The notes beneath the pieces are model-generated. The model searched no databases. It was not told the DNA's origin and saw only the letters and a program-made list of their open reading frames with translations. A program made the position numbers and the translations under genes. 64,000 nt of DNA from Bacillus alveayuensis (GTDB taxonomy: Bacteria; Bacillota; Bacilli; Bacillales; Aeribacillaceae). Position 1 is the first letter of the stretch, and every line of letters begins with the position of its first letter. Shown in pieces: positions 17,771-26,283 of the stretch. The stretch lies in assembly GCA_030812955.1 (NCBI GenBank), contig JAUSTR010000011.1, forward strand, positions 1-64,000, written 5' to 3'.

Positions 17771-18659
17771 AATAGATACCTCTTTCAACAAACTTAAATT
17801 CAAGAACTAATAATATGATAAAGATTAACATCGTCATAATTGATAAAGCTGCAGAGTGTCCTGTTCTGTAAAGTACGAAGGCTTCGTGATAGGCGTGATA
17901 GATCGCATTGGAGCTGGCGTAATTTGGACCGCCTTGTGTTATCACTTTTATAGGCGTGAATACATACTGCAGTCCTTGGACGATTGTAATAATAAACACA
18001 TAAATGCCAGTAGCGCTGCTCATAGGCAAGACGATATGAAAGAATATTTTCCATAAAGGAACATTATCCAAACGGGCTGCTTCTATTATTTCGCGTGAAA
18101 TACCGTTGATAGAAGCATAAAGGACGATAAAGTTATAGCCAAATACTTTCCAGGATGTAATCAAACTTAAAACCAATATGACCCAACCGTCTAATTTACT
18201 CCAAATCGGCATTTCAATGCCGAACCATCCTAAAATAATGGCAACAGGTCCGGAAACTGGATTTAAAGTCCACGTAAACAATATCGAACCGACGACCAAT
18301 GAGATGAATGCTGGCAGAAACAAGGTGCTTTTATAAAAACCATTAAATCGTTTTAAAATTAAATCTAAAACGAAAGCAAAAAGATACGGTATGATACAGT
18401 TTATAACTAATAAGAAAGCAATATATATAAATGTATTTCCCAATATTTTATATGTATTTCGATCTGATAAAACATCAATGTAGTTTTTCAATCCTACAAA
18501 TTCTTTTGTCGGAGTAATCATGTTCCAGTCAAAAAAGCTTAAATAAATCGTGTATAAAAATGGCCAGAACATGAATATCGAAAATATAATTAGAGTTGGA
18601 ATCAATAAGCAATACGCTTTCCAACTCTCTTTATTTTTTAAAGCCGTCCCATCACTCAT
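17760..18659 (-). CDS. ugpA: ABC importer permease, MalF/UgpA type
   Basis: A 299-residue permease with six predicted membrane segments and the EAA loop EAARLDNVPLWKIFFHIVLP. It is the partner of the MalG-type permease that follows. ATG 18659 is taken as start with GGAGGG about eleven bases upstream; the longer frame would begin with a GTG that overlaps that ribosome site. It follows the binding-protein gene after a stable stem-loop. Confidence 0.83.
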   Translation of the reverse strand: MSDGTALKNKESWKAYCLLIPTLIIFSIFMFWPFLYTIYLSFFDWNMITPTKEFVGLKNYIDVLSDRNTYKILGNTFIYIAFLLVINCIIPYLFAFVLDLILKRFNGFYKSTLFLPAFISLVVGSILFTWTLNPVSGPVAIILGWFGIEMPIWSKLDGWVILVLSLITSWKVFGYNFIVLYASINGISREIIEAARLDNVPLWKIFFHIVLPMSSATGIYVFIITIVQGLQYVFTPIKVITQGGPNYASSNAIYHAYHEAFVLYRTGHSAALSIMTMLIFIILLVLEFKFVERGIYYEN

Positions 18660-18707
18660 ATTTTTATTAACCCTCCGCACTGATATTGAAAATAAAAGTT
18701 AAAAGGA

Positions 18708-18758
18708 GGGTGACTAAAGGAAGTTTTTTTGAAAAATTGTTATAAATGTTAGTCACCC
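18708..18758 (-). promoter_or_regulatory. intercistronic stem-loop between binding protein and permease genes
   Basis: GGGTGACTAA and TTAGTCACCC form a perfect 10-bp stem with a loop of about 31 bases. Such hairpins after solute-binding-protein genes commonly protect the upstream message and lower expression of the downstream permeases; that role here is inferred. Confidence 0.65.
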
Positions 18759-18775
18759 TTTGTAGACATTTCCTT

Positions 18776-20089
18776 TTACTTTAATAATTCGTTGATGGAT
18801 TTTTCCGTTGATTTTAAGCCTTCTTCTACTGATACTTTTCCTGTAAGAATTTCGTCGCGTACATCTATTAATAATTGCTCTGCTTGTAAACCGGCGTCTC
18901 CAGGGAATGATGCCCAAGGAACAATCTTGTCCATTTGTTCTATGGCAGGCTTCATCATTTCATTTTCTTCTAAAAATGATTTAAGTCCATTTTCTGCTTC
19001 TGCAACATCTTTACGTGGGGGCACATAACCTGTTCCTTCTGTCCATTTAGCCATTGATTCAACGCTATAAAGAAATTTCATGAATTCCCATGCTGCTTTT
19101 TGCTGGTCTTCATCTTTTGCTGTAATAGCCAGCATTGCGCCACCTGCCGGCAGTTTCACTTCTTTTCCTTCCCATGCTGGTGATTTGATTGCCGCTACGT
19201 CAAATTTGGCATTCGCTTGGATATGCGAACGTTGGGCAATCGTTGTATAGACCATGGCGACATTGCCATCGATAAAGCTTTGTACACCTTGATCCCAAGG
19301 CAAATGCAAGGCTGTTTTATCTTTTAGCACCATATCAGCCCATAGTTGATAAGCTTCAATTCCTTCTTTTGAAGCAAATGTTGCTTTTCCATCCGTAATC
19401 ATTTGGGCTCCGTTACTTTCTAATAAAGCTTGTGTAGCCCAGTTATCTGCCGGTTCCTGTAAATAAAATCCATATTTTCCCGTTTTCTCTTTTATTATTT
19501 TGGAAAATTCTCTTACCTCTTCCCATGTTTTCGGCCCATTTTCATCTAATCCAGCTTTTCGTAAAAGATCTCGATTAATATAGAGGACTGGATTGCTGAG
19601 AGAATATGGAATCCCGACTTGTTCGCCATCCGAATTTTTCGCTAAATCTAAAACATTTTTTAAGAAATGATCTTTTAAAAATGTTTTATCTTCTGGAAAA
19701 TATTTATCTATTATTTCTTGCGGCGGAACATAATGAAAATTATTTGAGAAGTAGTCTAAAAATGCCCATCCTACTTGTACAACCGCTGGAGAATTGCCCG
19801 CAGCTACTTCAGCCTGCAAATTTTGCATCAACCCTTTATACATGTCCGGGTTGTATTTGGCTACGACTTCTACTGTATCACTTTGCGCATTAAATTCTTT
19901 TACTAATTCTTCTACTGTTTTTCCGCCTTGAGTTTCAGCATTTACGTGCCAGTATTCGATAACCGTTTTTTTGTTGCCGTCTTCTGATTTAGCAGGAGAG
20001 TCATTGGCTGATTGCTTGCTCGTGTTGTTACAAGCTGCTAACATAAATACTAATGTAAATGCGCAAATTAATTTTACAAATGATTTCAT
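18776..20089 (-). CDS. ugpB: extracellular solute-binding lipoprotein (UgpB-like)
   Basis: A 437-residue lipoprotein: signal peptide of 19 residues ending in a lipobox LAAC with Cys20, a Ser/Asp-rich linker and a family-1 (CUT1) binding fold starting IEYWHVNAETQGGKTVEEL. Tryptophans and the segment GGAMLAITAKD fit UgpB-like proteins for glycerol-3-phosphate or glycerophosphodiesters, although other sugars cannot be excluded. ATG 20089 has GAGGAGG nearby; the longer frame would place 22 residues before a normal signal peptide. It is the first structural gene of the operon and lies behind a leader terminator. Confidence 0.83.
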   Translation of the reverse strand: MKSFVKLICAFTLVFMLAACNNTSKQSANDSPAKSEDGNKKTVIEYWHVNAETQGGKTVEELVKEFNAQSDTVEVVAKYNPDMYKGLMQNLQAEVAAGNSPAVVQVGWAFLDYFSNNFHYVPPQEIIDKYFPEDKTFLKDHFLKNVLDLAKNSDGEQVGIPYSLSNPVLYINRDLLRKAGLDENGPKTWEEVREFSKIIKEKTGKYGFYLQEPADNWATQALLESNGAQMITDGKATFASKEGIEAYQLWADMVLKDKTALHLPWDQGVQSFIDGNVAMVYTTIAQRSHIQANAKFDVAAIKSPAWEGKEVKLPAGGAMLAITAKDEDQQKAAWEFMKFLYSVESMAKWTEGTGYVPPRKDVAEAENGLKSFLEENEMMKPAIEQMDKIVPWASFPGDAGLQAEQLLIDVRDEILTGKVSVEEGLKSTEKSINELLK

Positions 20090-20568
20090 TATATTCCTCC
20101 TCACCAAATTGTTTGAGCTTAATTTATGAAAGGGAGCTTCAAACTGTCGTGACATTTCGGCTATTTAGAAATTCTTTATAGGGATCATTTAAAAAATCGT
20201 GTTGCCATGTTCTGACTATCACCATCGATGTTCGAGCAAGCGGCTTCTACAAGCTGTCTTCAATTACAGAATAAAGCTATTTTTCATAGTTACAGCGCCA
20301 ATGACAGGTTGGCAGATCGTTTGCCATTATTGTTTTAGGCGTAAATGCTTCTTATCTCCCGAACTGACAAAACTATTAAATGACGGCAAAATCACCTCCA
20401 ATTGCTTGCATAACAAAAAAGAGACTCCAAATATAATGTATATATCTATTCCATATACATTAAATTTGAGGTCTCTCTATTTGCACCAGTAATTATTCAC
20501 TTGTTACTTTTAATATAGATGATAATTGTTAATCTAGTATAAATCATATGTAAATTCTCTTTTAAAAT
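20090..20568. other. long leader between the GlpP-type gene and the importer operon
   Basis: This 479-base gap carries a large terminator (20420-20476) and then about 330 bases without coding sequence up to the binding-protein gene. A promoter between 20480 and 20568 is expected, since the gap follows a gene in the same direction, but no clear sigma-A boxes were identified. Confidence 0.5.
20420..20476 (-). terminator. leader terminator, likely target of GlpP-type antitermination
   Basis: On the minus strand AGAGAC pairs with GTCTCT, CAAAT with ATTTG and TAATGTATAT with ATATACATTA, giving a hairpin of over 20 pairs followed by TTTTTTG. It lies between the antiterminator gene and the importer operon. 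GlpP of B. subtilis acts on leader terminators of glp genes; the same mechanism here is inferred. Confidence 0.75.
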
Positions 20569-21165
20569 TTAATTTAAATCCATTTCCCACAATTTTGAGT
20601 TGGACGTCGTTACAGCGAGCGCGCCATTATTTATCGCTTCCTTAGCATGTTCAGGCAAAGTCAACAGCCCTCCTGTTATAACGGGAACTTGCGAAACCTT
20701 TGTGAACTTCTTTAAAAAATCCGGAGCACGGCACGGCATAATTTCTATCATATCTGAGCGGATTTGACCCGCATCCTTCACTAAATTATGATAAACTTCC
20801 GTGTCAATTAAAAAGATTCGCTGAATAACAAATAAACCGCTCGATTTTGCCCTTTTTATAGTGCCGTTCCTCGTTGTAACGATCGCCGTTGGCTGAACAT
20901 TCTTTTTTACAAAGTCAATTCCATCGCCATCCATTTCCAGACCGCCTATTTTTTCAACATGCAATATGACGGGAAGCCCTTCAGACTGGATGAAATCAAC
21001 ATATCTTTTTACCGTTAAAATGGTTCCAGTCATTAATAAGACAGCACTTAAATGTTCTTTATTCTTGATCGCCTTCTCAATATATTTCGGCTCTTTAATT
21101 GCTGCTACCATTTTATGTTTTTTTAATCTTTCCAACAAAATGGTTCCTGCATTGCTTTTTGTCAC
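20569..21165 (-). CDS. glpP: glycerol-3-phosphate-responsive antiterminator, GlpP family
   Basis: A 198-residue cytoplasmic protein of the GlpP family: small TIM-like fold with ILHVEKIGGL, DGIDFVKKN, PTAIVTTRNGTIKRAK, RIFLIDTEVY, IEIMPCRAPDFLKK and PVITGGLLTLPEHAKEAI. In B. subtilis GlpP plus glycerol-3-phosphate prevents termination in glp leaders. The start is GTG with AAAGGA nine bases upstream. It stands directly upstream of the importer operon instead of glpFK or glpD, so it likely controls the transporter through the leader terminator; it may be a second GlpP-type protein in the genome. Confidence 0.85.
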   Translation of the reverse strand: MTKSNAGTILLERLKKHKMVAAIKEPKYIEKAIKNKEHLSAVLLMTGTILTVKRYVDFIQSEGLPVILHVEKIGGLEMDGDGIDFVKKNVQPTAIVTTRNGTIKRAKSSGLFVIQRIFLIDTEVYHNLVKDAGQIRSDMIEIMPCRAPDFLKKFTKVSQVPVITGGLLTLPEHAKEAINNGALAVTTSNSKLWEMDLN

Positions 21166-21522
21166 AGCTAAATATCCTTTCTTTCAAAATTCCGAATCTG
21201 CTCTCAATATTTAACAAAGTATAATTTGAAGTACTTTTCCATATTTTTTGTATGAAAGCAGTTCAAATGACAAACGATTGTTATACTTTGTGAATTATTT
21301 CTTGCGGAAACTTCTTGTCGGGCAGAAGCTTGCTTCTTGGATGGGGGCAGAGGATCAAAGCTTTTAAAGAAATATAAAAAACAAATATTAAGCCAATATT
21401 GTGTCAAAGCTAATTCATTGTAAATTTTGCTTTACAAAAGATTTACATCAAAAGATTATATTTAATAGCCGAATTATTTTTGCTGTTTTCTAAAATCGTT
21501 GGATAGTTTGGTTCCAAATAAA

Positions 21523-21563
21523 AAAAGAGGATGTATGCTCTCATCATGAGTATACAATCCTCT
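21523..21563 (-). terminator. terminator beyond the broken permease gene
   Basis: On the minus strand CAGAGGAT-TGTAT pairs with ATACA-TCCTCT and is followed by seven T. It lies about 100 bases downstream of the permease remnant, with which it probably belonged. Confidence 0.75.
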
Positions 21564-21616
21564 GAAAATAATATAGGCAACTAGATGATTAGTTGGAAAA
21601 GCACTTTCAACTTGAA

Positions 21617-21645
21617 GGGCTGAGATATCCCTTGAAACAGGAAAG
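21617..21645 (+). promoter_or_regulatory. TPP-riboswitch-like motif, probably degenerate
   Basis: The segment has GGGCTGAGA, then CCCTTGAAAC, then AGG, resembling the conserved CUGAGA and CCCUU-GAAC blocks of thiamine-pyrophosphate riboswitches, with CAGCG a little further on. The stems P4/P5 are not recognisable, and the nearest gene (the broken permease) is on the opposite strand. At best a remnant. Confidence 0.25.
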
Positions 21646-21662
21646 TTTGCCTTGCACAGCGA

Positions 21663-22099
21663 TTATGCTCTTCCCCAAATACGATAAATCCAGTTTTCAA
21701 TAAGTCCGACCACTTTATCGAGAAGCAGCCCGGATACGCCGATAAATAGTATGGCAGCCATGACTAAATCTAGCCTCATGGAATTTCTGGCGTCGACAAC
21801 TAAATAACCAAGTCCTGACGGCGTTCCAACCATCTCTCCTGCTACAAGAAAAATCCAAGCTGTACCTACAGCTATATGAAGCCCGTTCGCAATATAAGGG
21901 AATGTGGCAGTAAAAATGATTTTGCGCAATAGCTCGAATTTTTTAATCTCGAAATTTTGTGCCACTTTCAAATAAGTTTTATCAACGTTCTTTACAGCAG
22001 ATACTGTCGATAGCAAAACAGGAAAGAAGGCAGCTGCCACAAGGTAATCAAGATAGCAAAACCAATGATGACATTTATGAAAATCTTATATTTAATCAT
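21663..22099 (-). pseudogene. ABC permease (NitT/TauT type) with internal deletion
   Basis: From ATG 22099 the frame reads MIKYKIFINVIIGFAILI, TLWQLP, a normal permease N-terminus with one membrane helix. At about 22030 it joins, out of frame, the C-terminal half reading FFPVLLSTVSAVKNVDK, then the EAA-like loop (LLRKIIFTATFPYIANGL) and LVAGEMVGTPSGLGYLV to the stop at 21663. Roughly the middle third of a normal 250-residue protein is missing. The family imports taurine, nitrate, sulfonates or thiamine precursors. Its binding-protein and ATPase partners are not nearby. Confidence 0.75.
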
Positions 22100-22168
22100 C
22101 CTATTGATAATTATGTGTATTATACGGAAGAAAAGCTAAAGATAATGAAAGAAATATTTTAACATGAA

Positions 22169-22230
22169 AGGCTGGCCTGACTGTCAGATCAATGGTTTTT
22201 ACGGGAGGTCAGACGTTTTGGAGCCAGCCT
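22169..22230 (-). terminator. large hairpin terminator after the redox cluster
   Basis: AGGCTGGC pairs with GCCAGCCT, with an inner CTGAC/GGTCAG stem. It lies directly after the last gene of the redox cluster. The T-run on the minus strand is short, so the hairpin may act mainly as a transcript 3' end. Confidence 0.6.
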
Positions 22231-22240
22231 TTATTCATGA

Positions 22241-22774
22241 CTATGAGATGATAATGTGGAAAATGATTAGCATACTAGTCATCAATAACATTCCAATATG
22301 GGCGAAACGAATGGAAGAATTCGCTTTATTTTTGGCAAGCATCATACCGATAACGGCTGCTGTAATCATCAATCCAGCAGCGGCGATTCCCGCATATTCA
22401 CGGAGTGTCAATTCTCCTTCTGCCATATACATTAATATCCCATGTATGGAAGCTAATGTAACGGCAGCTGCCCCGATTGGAATATGCCACTTTGTAAGTG
22501 TTCTTAATAGATTGATAAATAATGATTTCCCATTTGGAATTGTTTTTGTAAAAAAGGAAATTTTCCGCCGTAAAGGAAAAAGAGTTCCGGCAGCGACTGT
22601 GGCAGCAACCGCTCCCCATCCTAATAATTCTCCACCTTCTTCAACAAAGGCTTCATTTTCGTTTTCTTCTTCATGCCCCTCATATTCTTCATCATCAGCA
22701 AAAACAGGAATCGCTTGTCCGTAAGCGATATTGAGCATAAAAATAAACACGGACACCATCATTAATTTTTTCAT
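22241..22774 (-). CDS. four-helix membrane cytochrome b-like protein with acidic N-terminal segment
   Basis: A 177-residue protein: signal sequence (1-26 ending VFA), an acidic stretch rich in Glu (28-47) and four hydrophobic helices. Two helices each carry a histidine pair 14 residues apart, His97/His111 (KWHIPIG, SIHG) and His159/His173 (RFAHIG, IFHI), the spacing used to hold two stacked b hemes in cytochrome b561 and ferric-reductase/NOX proteins. It should move electrons across the membrane. ATG 22774 follows GGGAGTGGAG; a GTG at 22783 is an alternative. It is the last gene of the cluster, 23 bases after the kinase. I know no named homologue. Confidence 0.65.
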   Translation of the reverse strand: MKKLMMVSVFIFMLNIAYGQAIPVFADDEEYEGHEEENENEAFVEEGGELLGWGAVAATVAAGTLFPLRRKISFFTKTIPNGKSLFINLLRTLTKWHIPIGAAAVTLASIHGILMYMAEGELTLREYAGIAAAGLMITAAVIGMMLAKNKANSSIRFAHIGMLLMTSMLIIFHIIIS

Positions 22775-22797
22775 AAACTCCACTCCCTATTTTGAAG

Positions 22798-24120
22798 TTA
22801 TTGAATAGGCTGCGGAAGCGTAACGATAAAACAACTTCCTTTTCCTTCTTCGCTCTGTACGCTGATTGTTCCACCATGAGTGTCAACAATCCATTGTGCA
22901 ATCGAAAGGCCAATTCCATTTCCTTCAAGTTGGCGTGATCGAGCTTTACTTACGCGGTAAAATCGTTCAAAGATGTGATGCAGATGTTCTTTCGGTATGC
23001 CGATCCCCGTATCGTTTATTTCGATTTTTATATTTTGCGATTCACGCGATATCATAATGCGAATGAGTCCATTTTCGACATTGTACTTTACGGCATTATC
23101 GAGCAAAATAAGAAGCAGCTGCGTAATTCTCTCTTTATCCCCGTACATTGTTATTCCTTCTTGTATATTCGTGAGAAATTCAATATTTTTTTGTTCCGCC
23201 CAAGGGAGGCATTTCCTTATCAATTCATTAATAATCGGCTCAAGCTCAAACCATTGTTTATTCAACTGGACAGCATCGGCATCGGAGCGGGCGAGCAGCA
23301 ATAAGTCATTAATTAATTTTGTCATTCTTTTTACTTCATCTTTCATATCATCTAATACTAGCAAGGAAAATTCGCTCATTTTCTCTCTTTCATCCGTTTC
23401 GATGACTTCAAGGGATGATTGGAAAATACTAAGCGGTGTACGCAGCTCATGGGAGGCATTGGCAACAAATTCCTTTTGTTTCTGAAAAGACCTGGCGATT
23501 GGCACCATCGCTTTTCCGGACATATAGTAGCCAAGCAAAGCAGACAGACCGATAAATACGAGCGAAATTAAACTTAATATCATTAATGAAGTTTTTACAA
23601 TGTAGGTTTGCATTGTAATATTTGTTCCGGTATAAATCGTTCCAATATATACCCCATTTTTAAATACGGATTTTCCGGAAAGCAGCAATGATATTGTTTT
23701 TCCGTTTTGCATTTTGATTGTTTCATGGCGCACTTCTTCATTTTGTGGAATCCATCCATGAATCGTTTTTAGTATATTTTCGCGCAACTCTGGAAAAGAT
23801 TCGTCTCCGTCTAGTATCTCCCCGTTCCACGTTATGACATAATAGAAAAATGGAGCTTCTGGATTGTACTCAAGATAATCATTTCTCGCTTTGTTACTGC
23901 TTACATTTTTGGCATGATCATACCAATGAAAAAGCTCGTTTTTATGTTCAGCATATTCTGCCTCAGCTAATGTAATCACTTGCTGTTTTTGTTTATTTGT
24001 AATTAGTGATGACAGCAGGCTGTAACTGATGACTGTGAACGATATTAAAAAGATAACGATAAGACTTGTAAAAAGAAGAGTGAGACGGAAGCGGATTTTT
24101 TTAAACATTTTGTCGTTCAT
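22798..24120 (-). CDS. sensor histidine kinase of the redox cluster
   Basis: A 440-residue membrane kinase: helix 1 at 12-36, an extracytoplasmic sensor of about 135 residues, helix 2 at 176-200, then HisKA with phospho-accepting His224 in NASHELRTPLS, and a HATPase domain with N box (LLILLDNAVKYN), G1 DTGIGIP, F box IFERFYRV and G2 GNGIGLSIAQWI. It phosphorylates the response regulator whose gene overlaps its start. Closest in layout to CusS/CiaH-type kinases. The signal is unknown; a periplasm-side cue related to metal or redox state is suggested by the neighbours only. Confidence 0.85.
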   Translation of the reverse strand: MNDKMFKKIRFRLTLLFTSLIVIFLISFTVISYSLLSSLITNKQKQQVITLAEAEYAEHKNELFHWYDHAKNVSSNKARNDYLEYNPEAPFFYYVITWNGEILDGDESFPELRENILKTIHGWIPQNEEVRHETIKMQNGKTISLLLSGKSVFKNGVYIGTIYTGTNITMQTYIVKTSLMILSLISLVFIGLSALLGYYMSGKAMVPIARSFQKQKEFVANASHELRTPLSIFQSSLEVIETDEREKMSEFSLLVLDDMKDEVKRMTKLINDLLLLARSDADAVQLNKQWFELEPIINELIRKCLPWAEQKNIEFLTNIQEGITMYGDKERITQLLLILLDNAVKYNVENGLIRIMISRESQNIKIEINDTGIGIPKEHLHHIFERFYRVSKARSRQLEGNGIGLSIAQWIVDTHGGTISVQSEEGKGSCFIVTLPQPIQ

Positions 24121-24781
24121 CGCTAAGCTTATAACCTACCCCTCGAATATTTTGAATAAGCGTACCGTCATCCCCAAGTTTTTTTCGTAAAAGACGAATA
24201 AAAGAGTCGATATTATTGCTTGTAATATTAGCGTCTACCCCCCAAATTCGTTCAATAATCAGTTCGCGGGGCAAAATTTGATTCGGATTGCGCATAAATA
24301 ATTCCATTAATTGAAATTCGCGGTTTGTTAATGAAATTTTTTTACCTCCTTTTTTGATAGAGTATTCACTTAGATGAAGAGATAAGTCTCCTAGAGAAAG
24401 TTTTTCGGTTTGAAATGGTTTTGTTGCTCTTCTGGCGAGAGCACGAATTCGGGCAAGGAGTTCGGAAAATTCAAATGGTTTGACAATATAGTCGTCCGCT
24501 CCTAAGTCTAGGCCTTTCACCCGATCTTCAAGTGCATCTCTCGCTGTCAGCATGAGAATAGCCCCGTTAAAGCCTTCCTTGCGCAATGTTTTGCAAACTT
24601 CGGTTCCTTCTTTAATCGGCATCATCCAATCGAGAATTAATAAATCATAACTTGCTTGTTTCGCAAAATAATACGCATCTTCCCCATTTTGCACCCAATC
24701 AACTGTATGATTTTCTTTTTTCAGCATATGAACAATCAGTTTGCCAAGCCGCATATCATCTTCTGCCAAGAGAATATACAT
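24101..24781 (-). CDS. OmpR/PhoB-type response regulator of the redox cluster
   Basis: A 226-residue regulator: receiver domain with acidic pocket Asp8/Asp9, phospho-acceptor Asp51 in LILDWMMP, Thr in LMLTARD and Lys in YIVKPFEFSELL, followed by a winged-helix DNA-binding domain (ISLTNREFQLMELFMRN, RLLRKKLGDDGTLIQNIRGVGYKL). ATG 24781 follows AAGGTGG; a longer reading begins with TTG at 24796. Its end overlaps the kinase start by 20 bases. It presumably controls the surrounding cluster, but no repeat-type binding site was identified. Confidence 0.87.
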   Translation of the reverse strand: MYILLAEDDMRLGKLIVHMLKKENHTVDWVQNGEDAYYFAKQASYDLLILDWMMPIKEGTEVCKTLRKEGFNGAILMLTARDALEDRVKGLDLGADDYIVKPFEFSELLARIRALARRATKPFQTEKLSLGDLSLHLSEYSIKKGGKKISLTNREFQLMELFMRNPNQILPRELIIERIWGVDANITSNNIDSFIRLLRKKLGDDGTLIQNIRGVGYKLSDERQNV

Positions 24782-24809
24782 CTTTCCCACCTTCAATTAC
24801 GATGATTTT

Positions 24810-25340
24810 TTATTGTTTTTGTGGTTTTGTAAGAAAACGAAAAATCGTTAATAATAAAAAAATGGATATACTGCTGATATAAATGATTTTCACCCATGTT
24901 TCATCTGCGTCGCTTCCAACAAACATTCCGTGTATACTTGCAAGGATAAAGCTCGGCAAAATAAGAAGATGGACGGTTTTCCATATATTTCGCCCTACTT
25001 TTTTTAGTAAATCACTTGTTAAAAATAAGAGAAACATTGAATAAAAAGAGACGATTCCTAATCCTGTAAAAAAAGGTTTATATTTTGCAAGGAACGGTAC
25101 AAAAATTTCGAGTATCGTAAATGGTTGATAACGATCAAAGTAGAGTAAAAAGCCGTGCAAAAATGCGAACAAAAATGCGAGCCATCCGGCTGTTTGATGG
25201 ATGGCAAGAAAGTGCTTGCCGATATTTCTTGGGATGATGCTTATATTTTGCATGATGCCAAAGCAGATAGATAGAAAAAGGAGAAAATAGGCGCTTAATC
25301 CAGAAGAGCGAATCCATTCCCAAGTAGGAAATTCAATCAT
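24810..25340 (-). CDS. ferric-reductase-like transmembrane cytochrome b (MsrQ/YedZ-like)
   Basis: A 176-residue protein with five to six membrane helices and the ferric-reductase-like domain pattern: His48 and His62 (AIHQTAGW, FLHGF) on one helix, His124 and His137 (TVHLLI, SIHGMF) on another, placed to bind two b hemes. It lacks FAD and NAD domains, so it acts as a membrane conduit needing soluble partners. The start is two bases after the ApbE stop, showing tight coupling. MsrQ partners with MsrP, but no msrP-like gene is nearby, so the electron acceptor is unknown. Confidence 0.75.
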   Translation of the reverse strand: MIEFPTWEWIRSSGLSAYFLLFLSICFGIMQNISIIPRNIGKHFLAIHQTAGWLAFLFAFLHGFLLYFDRYQPFTILEIFVPFLAKYKPFFTGLGIVSFYSMFLLFLTSDLLKKVGRNIWKTVHLLILPSFILASIHGMFVGSDADETWVKIIYISSISIFLLLTIFRFLTKPQKQ

Positions 25341-25342
25341 TT

Positions 25343-26281
25343 TTAAATCGCCAGCCTTTCAACATAACATGAAATAGAAGGAGTGATAAGCAACTCTCTG
25401 CTTTCGGTCACGATAATACACGCTGATTGCGGAAATTTTTCTTTTAACCATTGCACACCTTGACGAGAAGGAAGCATGCAAAGTACTTTTGCAATCACAT
25501 CTGCTTCTGAGGCGCACTCAGCGAAAGCAGTAGCCTGCACAACATCGCTGTTGTCCGGATTTTTTCCAGTTTGGCCGTTAATGATATGATGAACGGTGTC
25601 TTCGTTTACTTTCCAGCTTCGGTAAAGAACGTTTGATGTTGCGATTGCGCCGGAAGAAATAAAAAATTGTACAATATCTTCATTTTCTGCAAAGGGATTT
25701 GCTACTCCTACTTTTCTGCCAACATCTCCCCAAATGAACATATCACCTCCCGCATCAATAACTCCAGCGTTTATCCCTAAATCTCTTAATAAATGGTATG
25801 CTTTATCGACACTCCAGCCTTTGCCGATTCCTCCAAGGTCAATTTCCTCGGTTGTATGTTTTATTACTGCTTTTAATGCGGGAAAAAACGACAAGCTGTT
25901 TACAGACGGCACACGAAATAAATCAATATTTTCTTTATGTTCGGGTAAAAAATGTTGCTTATGAAAAGATTGCGTATATCCTATATTTTTCATGATAGTT
26001 CCTACAAATGGGTTAAAATAAAATTCTGTCTTTACCGCATATTCGAACGCTGTTTGCAAGACGTCATACAAAATAGGATGAATTTGTATCACTGTCTCAG
26101 CAGGGGACTGATTTAATTTGTTTAATTCGCTATCATCTAGGAAACGGGAGCAAATCTTTTCAAAAGTAGTAAACCAAGTTTGCACAAGGAGCTTCCAGTT
26201 GAGCGACCGCTTGTACTCCATTACTCGAACATTAATAGCCGTTCCCATACCGTTCATTGATAATGATTGTTCTTCACCCAT
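25343..26281 (-). CDS. apbE: ApbE-family FAD:protein FMN transferase
   Basis: A 312-residue flavin transferase: MNGMGTAINVRV at the N-terminus, EIDLGGIGKGWSVDKA, AGVIDAGGDMFIWGD, the Thr/Ser-rich GAIATSNVLYRSW, HHIINGQTGK and a C-terminal ECASEADVIAKVL. These enzymes attach FMN to a Thr or Ser of partner proteins using FAD and Mg. ATG 26281 has AAGGAG upstream. Unusually for a Gram-positive ApbE, no lipoprotein or Sec signal is visible with either start, suggesting a cytoplasmic enzyme. No protein in the window shows the typical flavinylation motif (D/S-GA-T/S), so its substrate is elsewhere or atypical. Confidence 0.85.
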   Translation of the reverse strand: MGEEQSLSMNGMGTAINVRVMEYKRSLNWKLLVQTWFTTFEKICSRFLDDSELNKLNQSPAETVIQIHPILYDVLQTAFEYAVKTEFYFNPFVGTIMKNIGYTQSFHKQHFLPEHKENIDLFRVPSVNSLSFFPALKAVIKHTTEEIDLGGIGKGWSVDKAYHLLRDLGINAGVIDAGGDMFIWGDVGRKVGVANPFAENEDIVQFFISSGAIATSNVLYRSWKVNEDTVHHIINGQTGKNPDNSDVVQATAFAECASEADVIAKVLCMLPSRQGVQWLKEKFPQSACIIVTESRELLITPSISCYVERLAI

Positions 26282-26283
26282 TG

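Larger units (their letters stand above)
21166..21662. other. intergenic region with a terminator and a riboswitch-like remnant
   Basis: The 497-base gap contains the promoter region of the GlpP-type gene (not resolved), a terminator at 21523-21563 and a short plus-strand motif resembling part of a thiamine-pyrophosphate riboswitch near 21617-21645. No gene was accepted here. Confidence 0.45.

Noticed and set aside
21959..22162. A plus-strand frame ending YYTEEKLKIMKEIF that looked like a gene tail
   Set aside because: The opposite strand encodes a convincing permease N-terminus from ATG 22099, which explains the open frame as a shadow.
24810..25340. Assignment as MsrQ, partner of the methionine sulfoxide reductase MsrP
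   Set aside because: No MsrP-like molybdopterin gene is adjacent; only the heme-binding membrane domain is shared.
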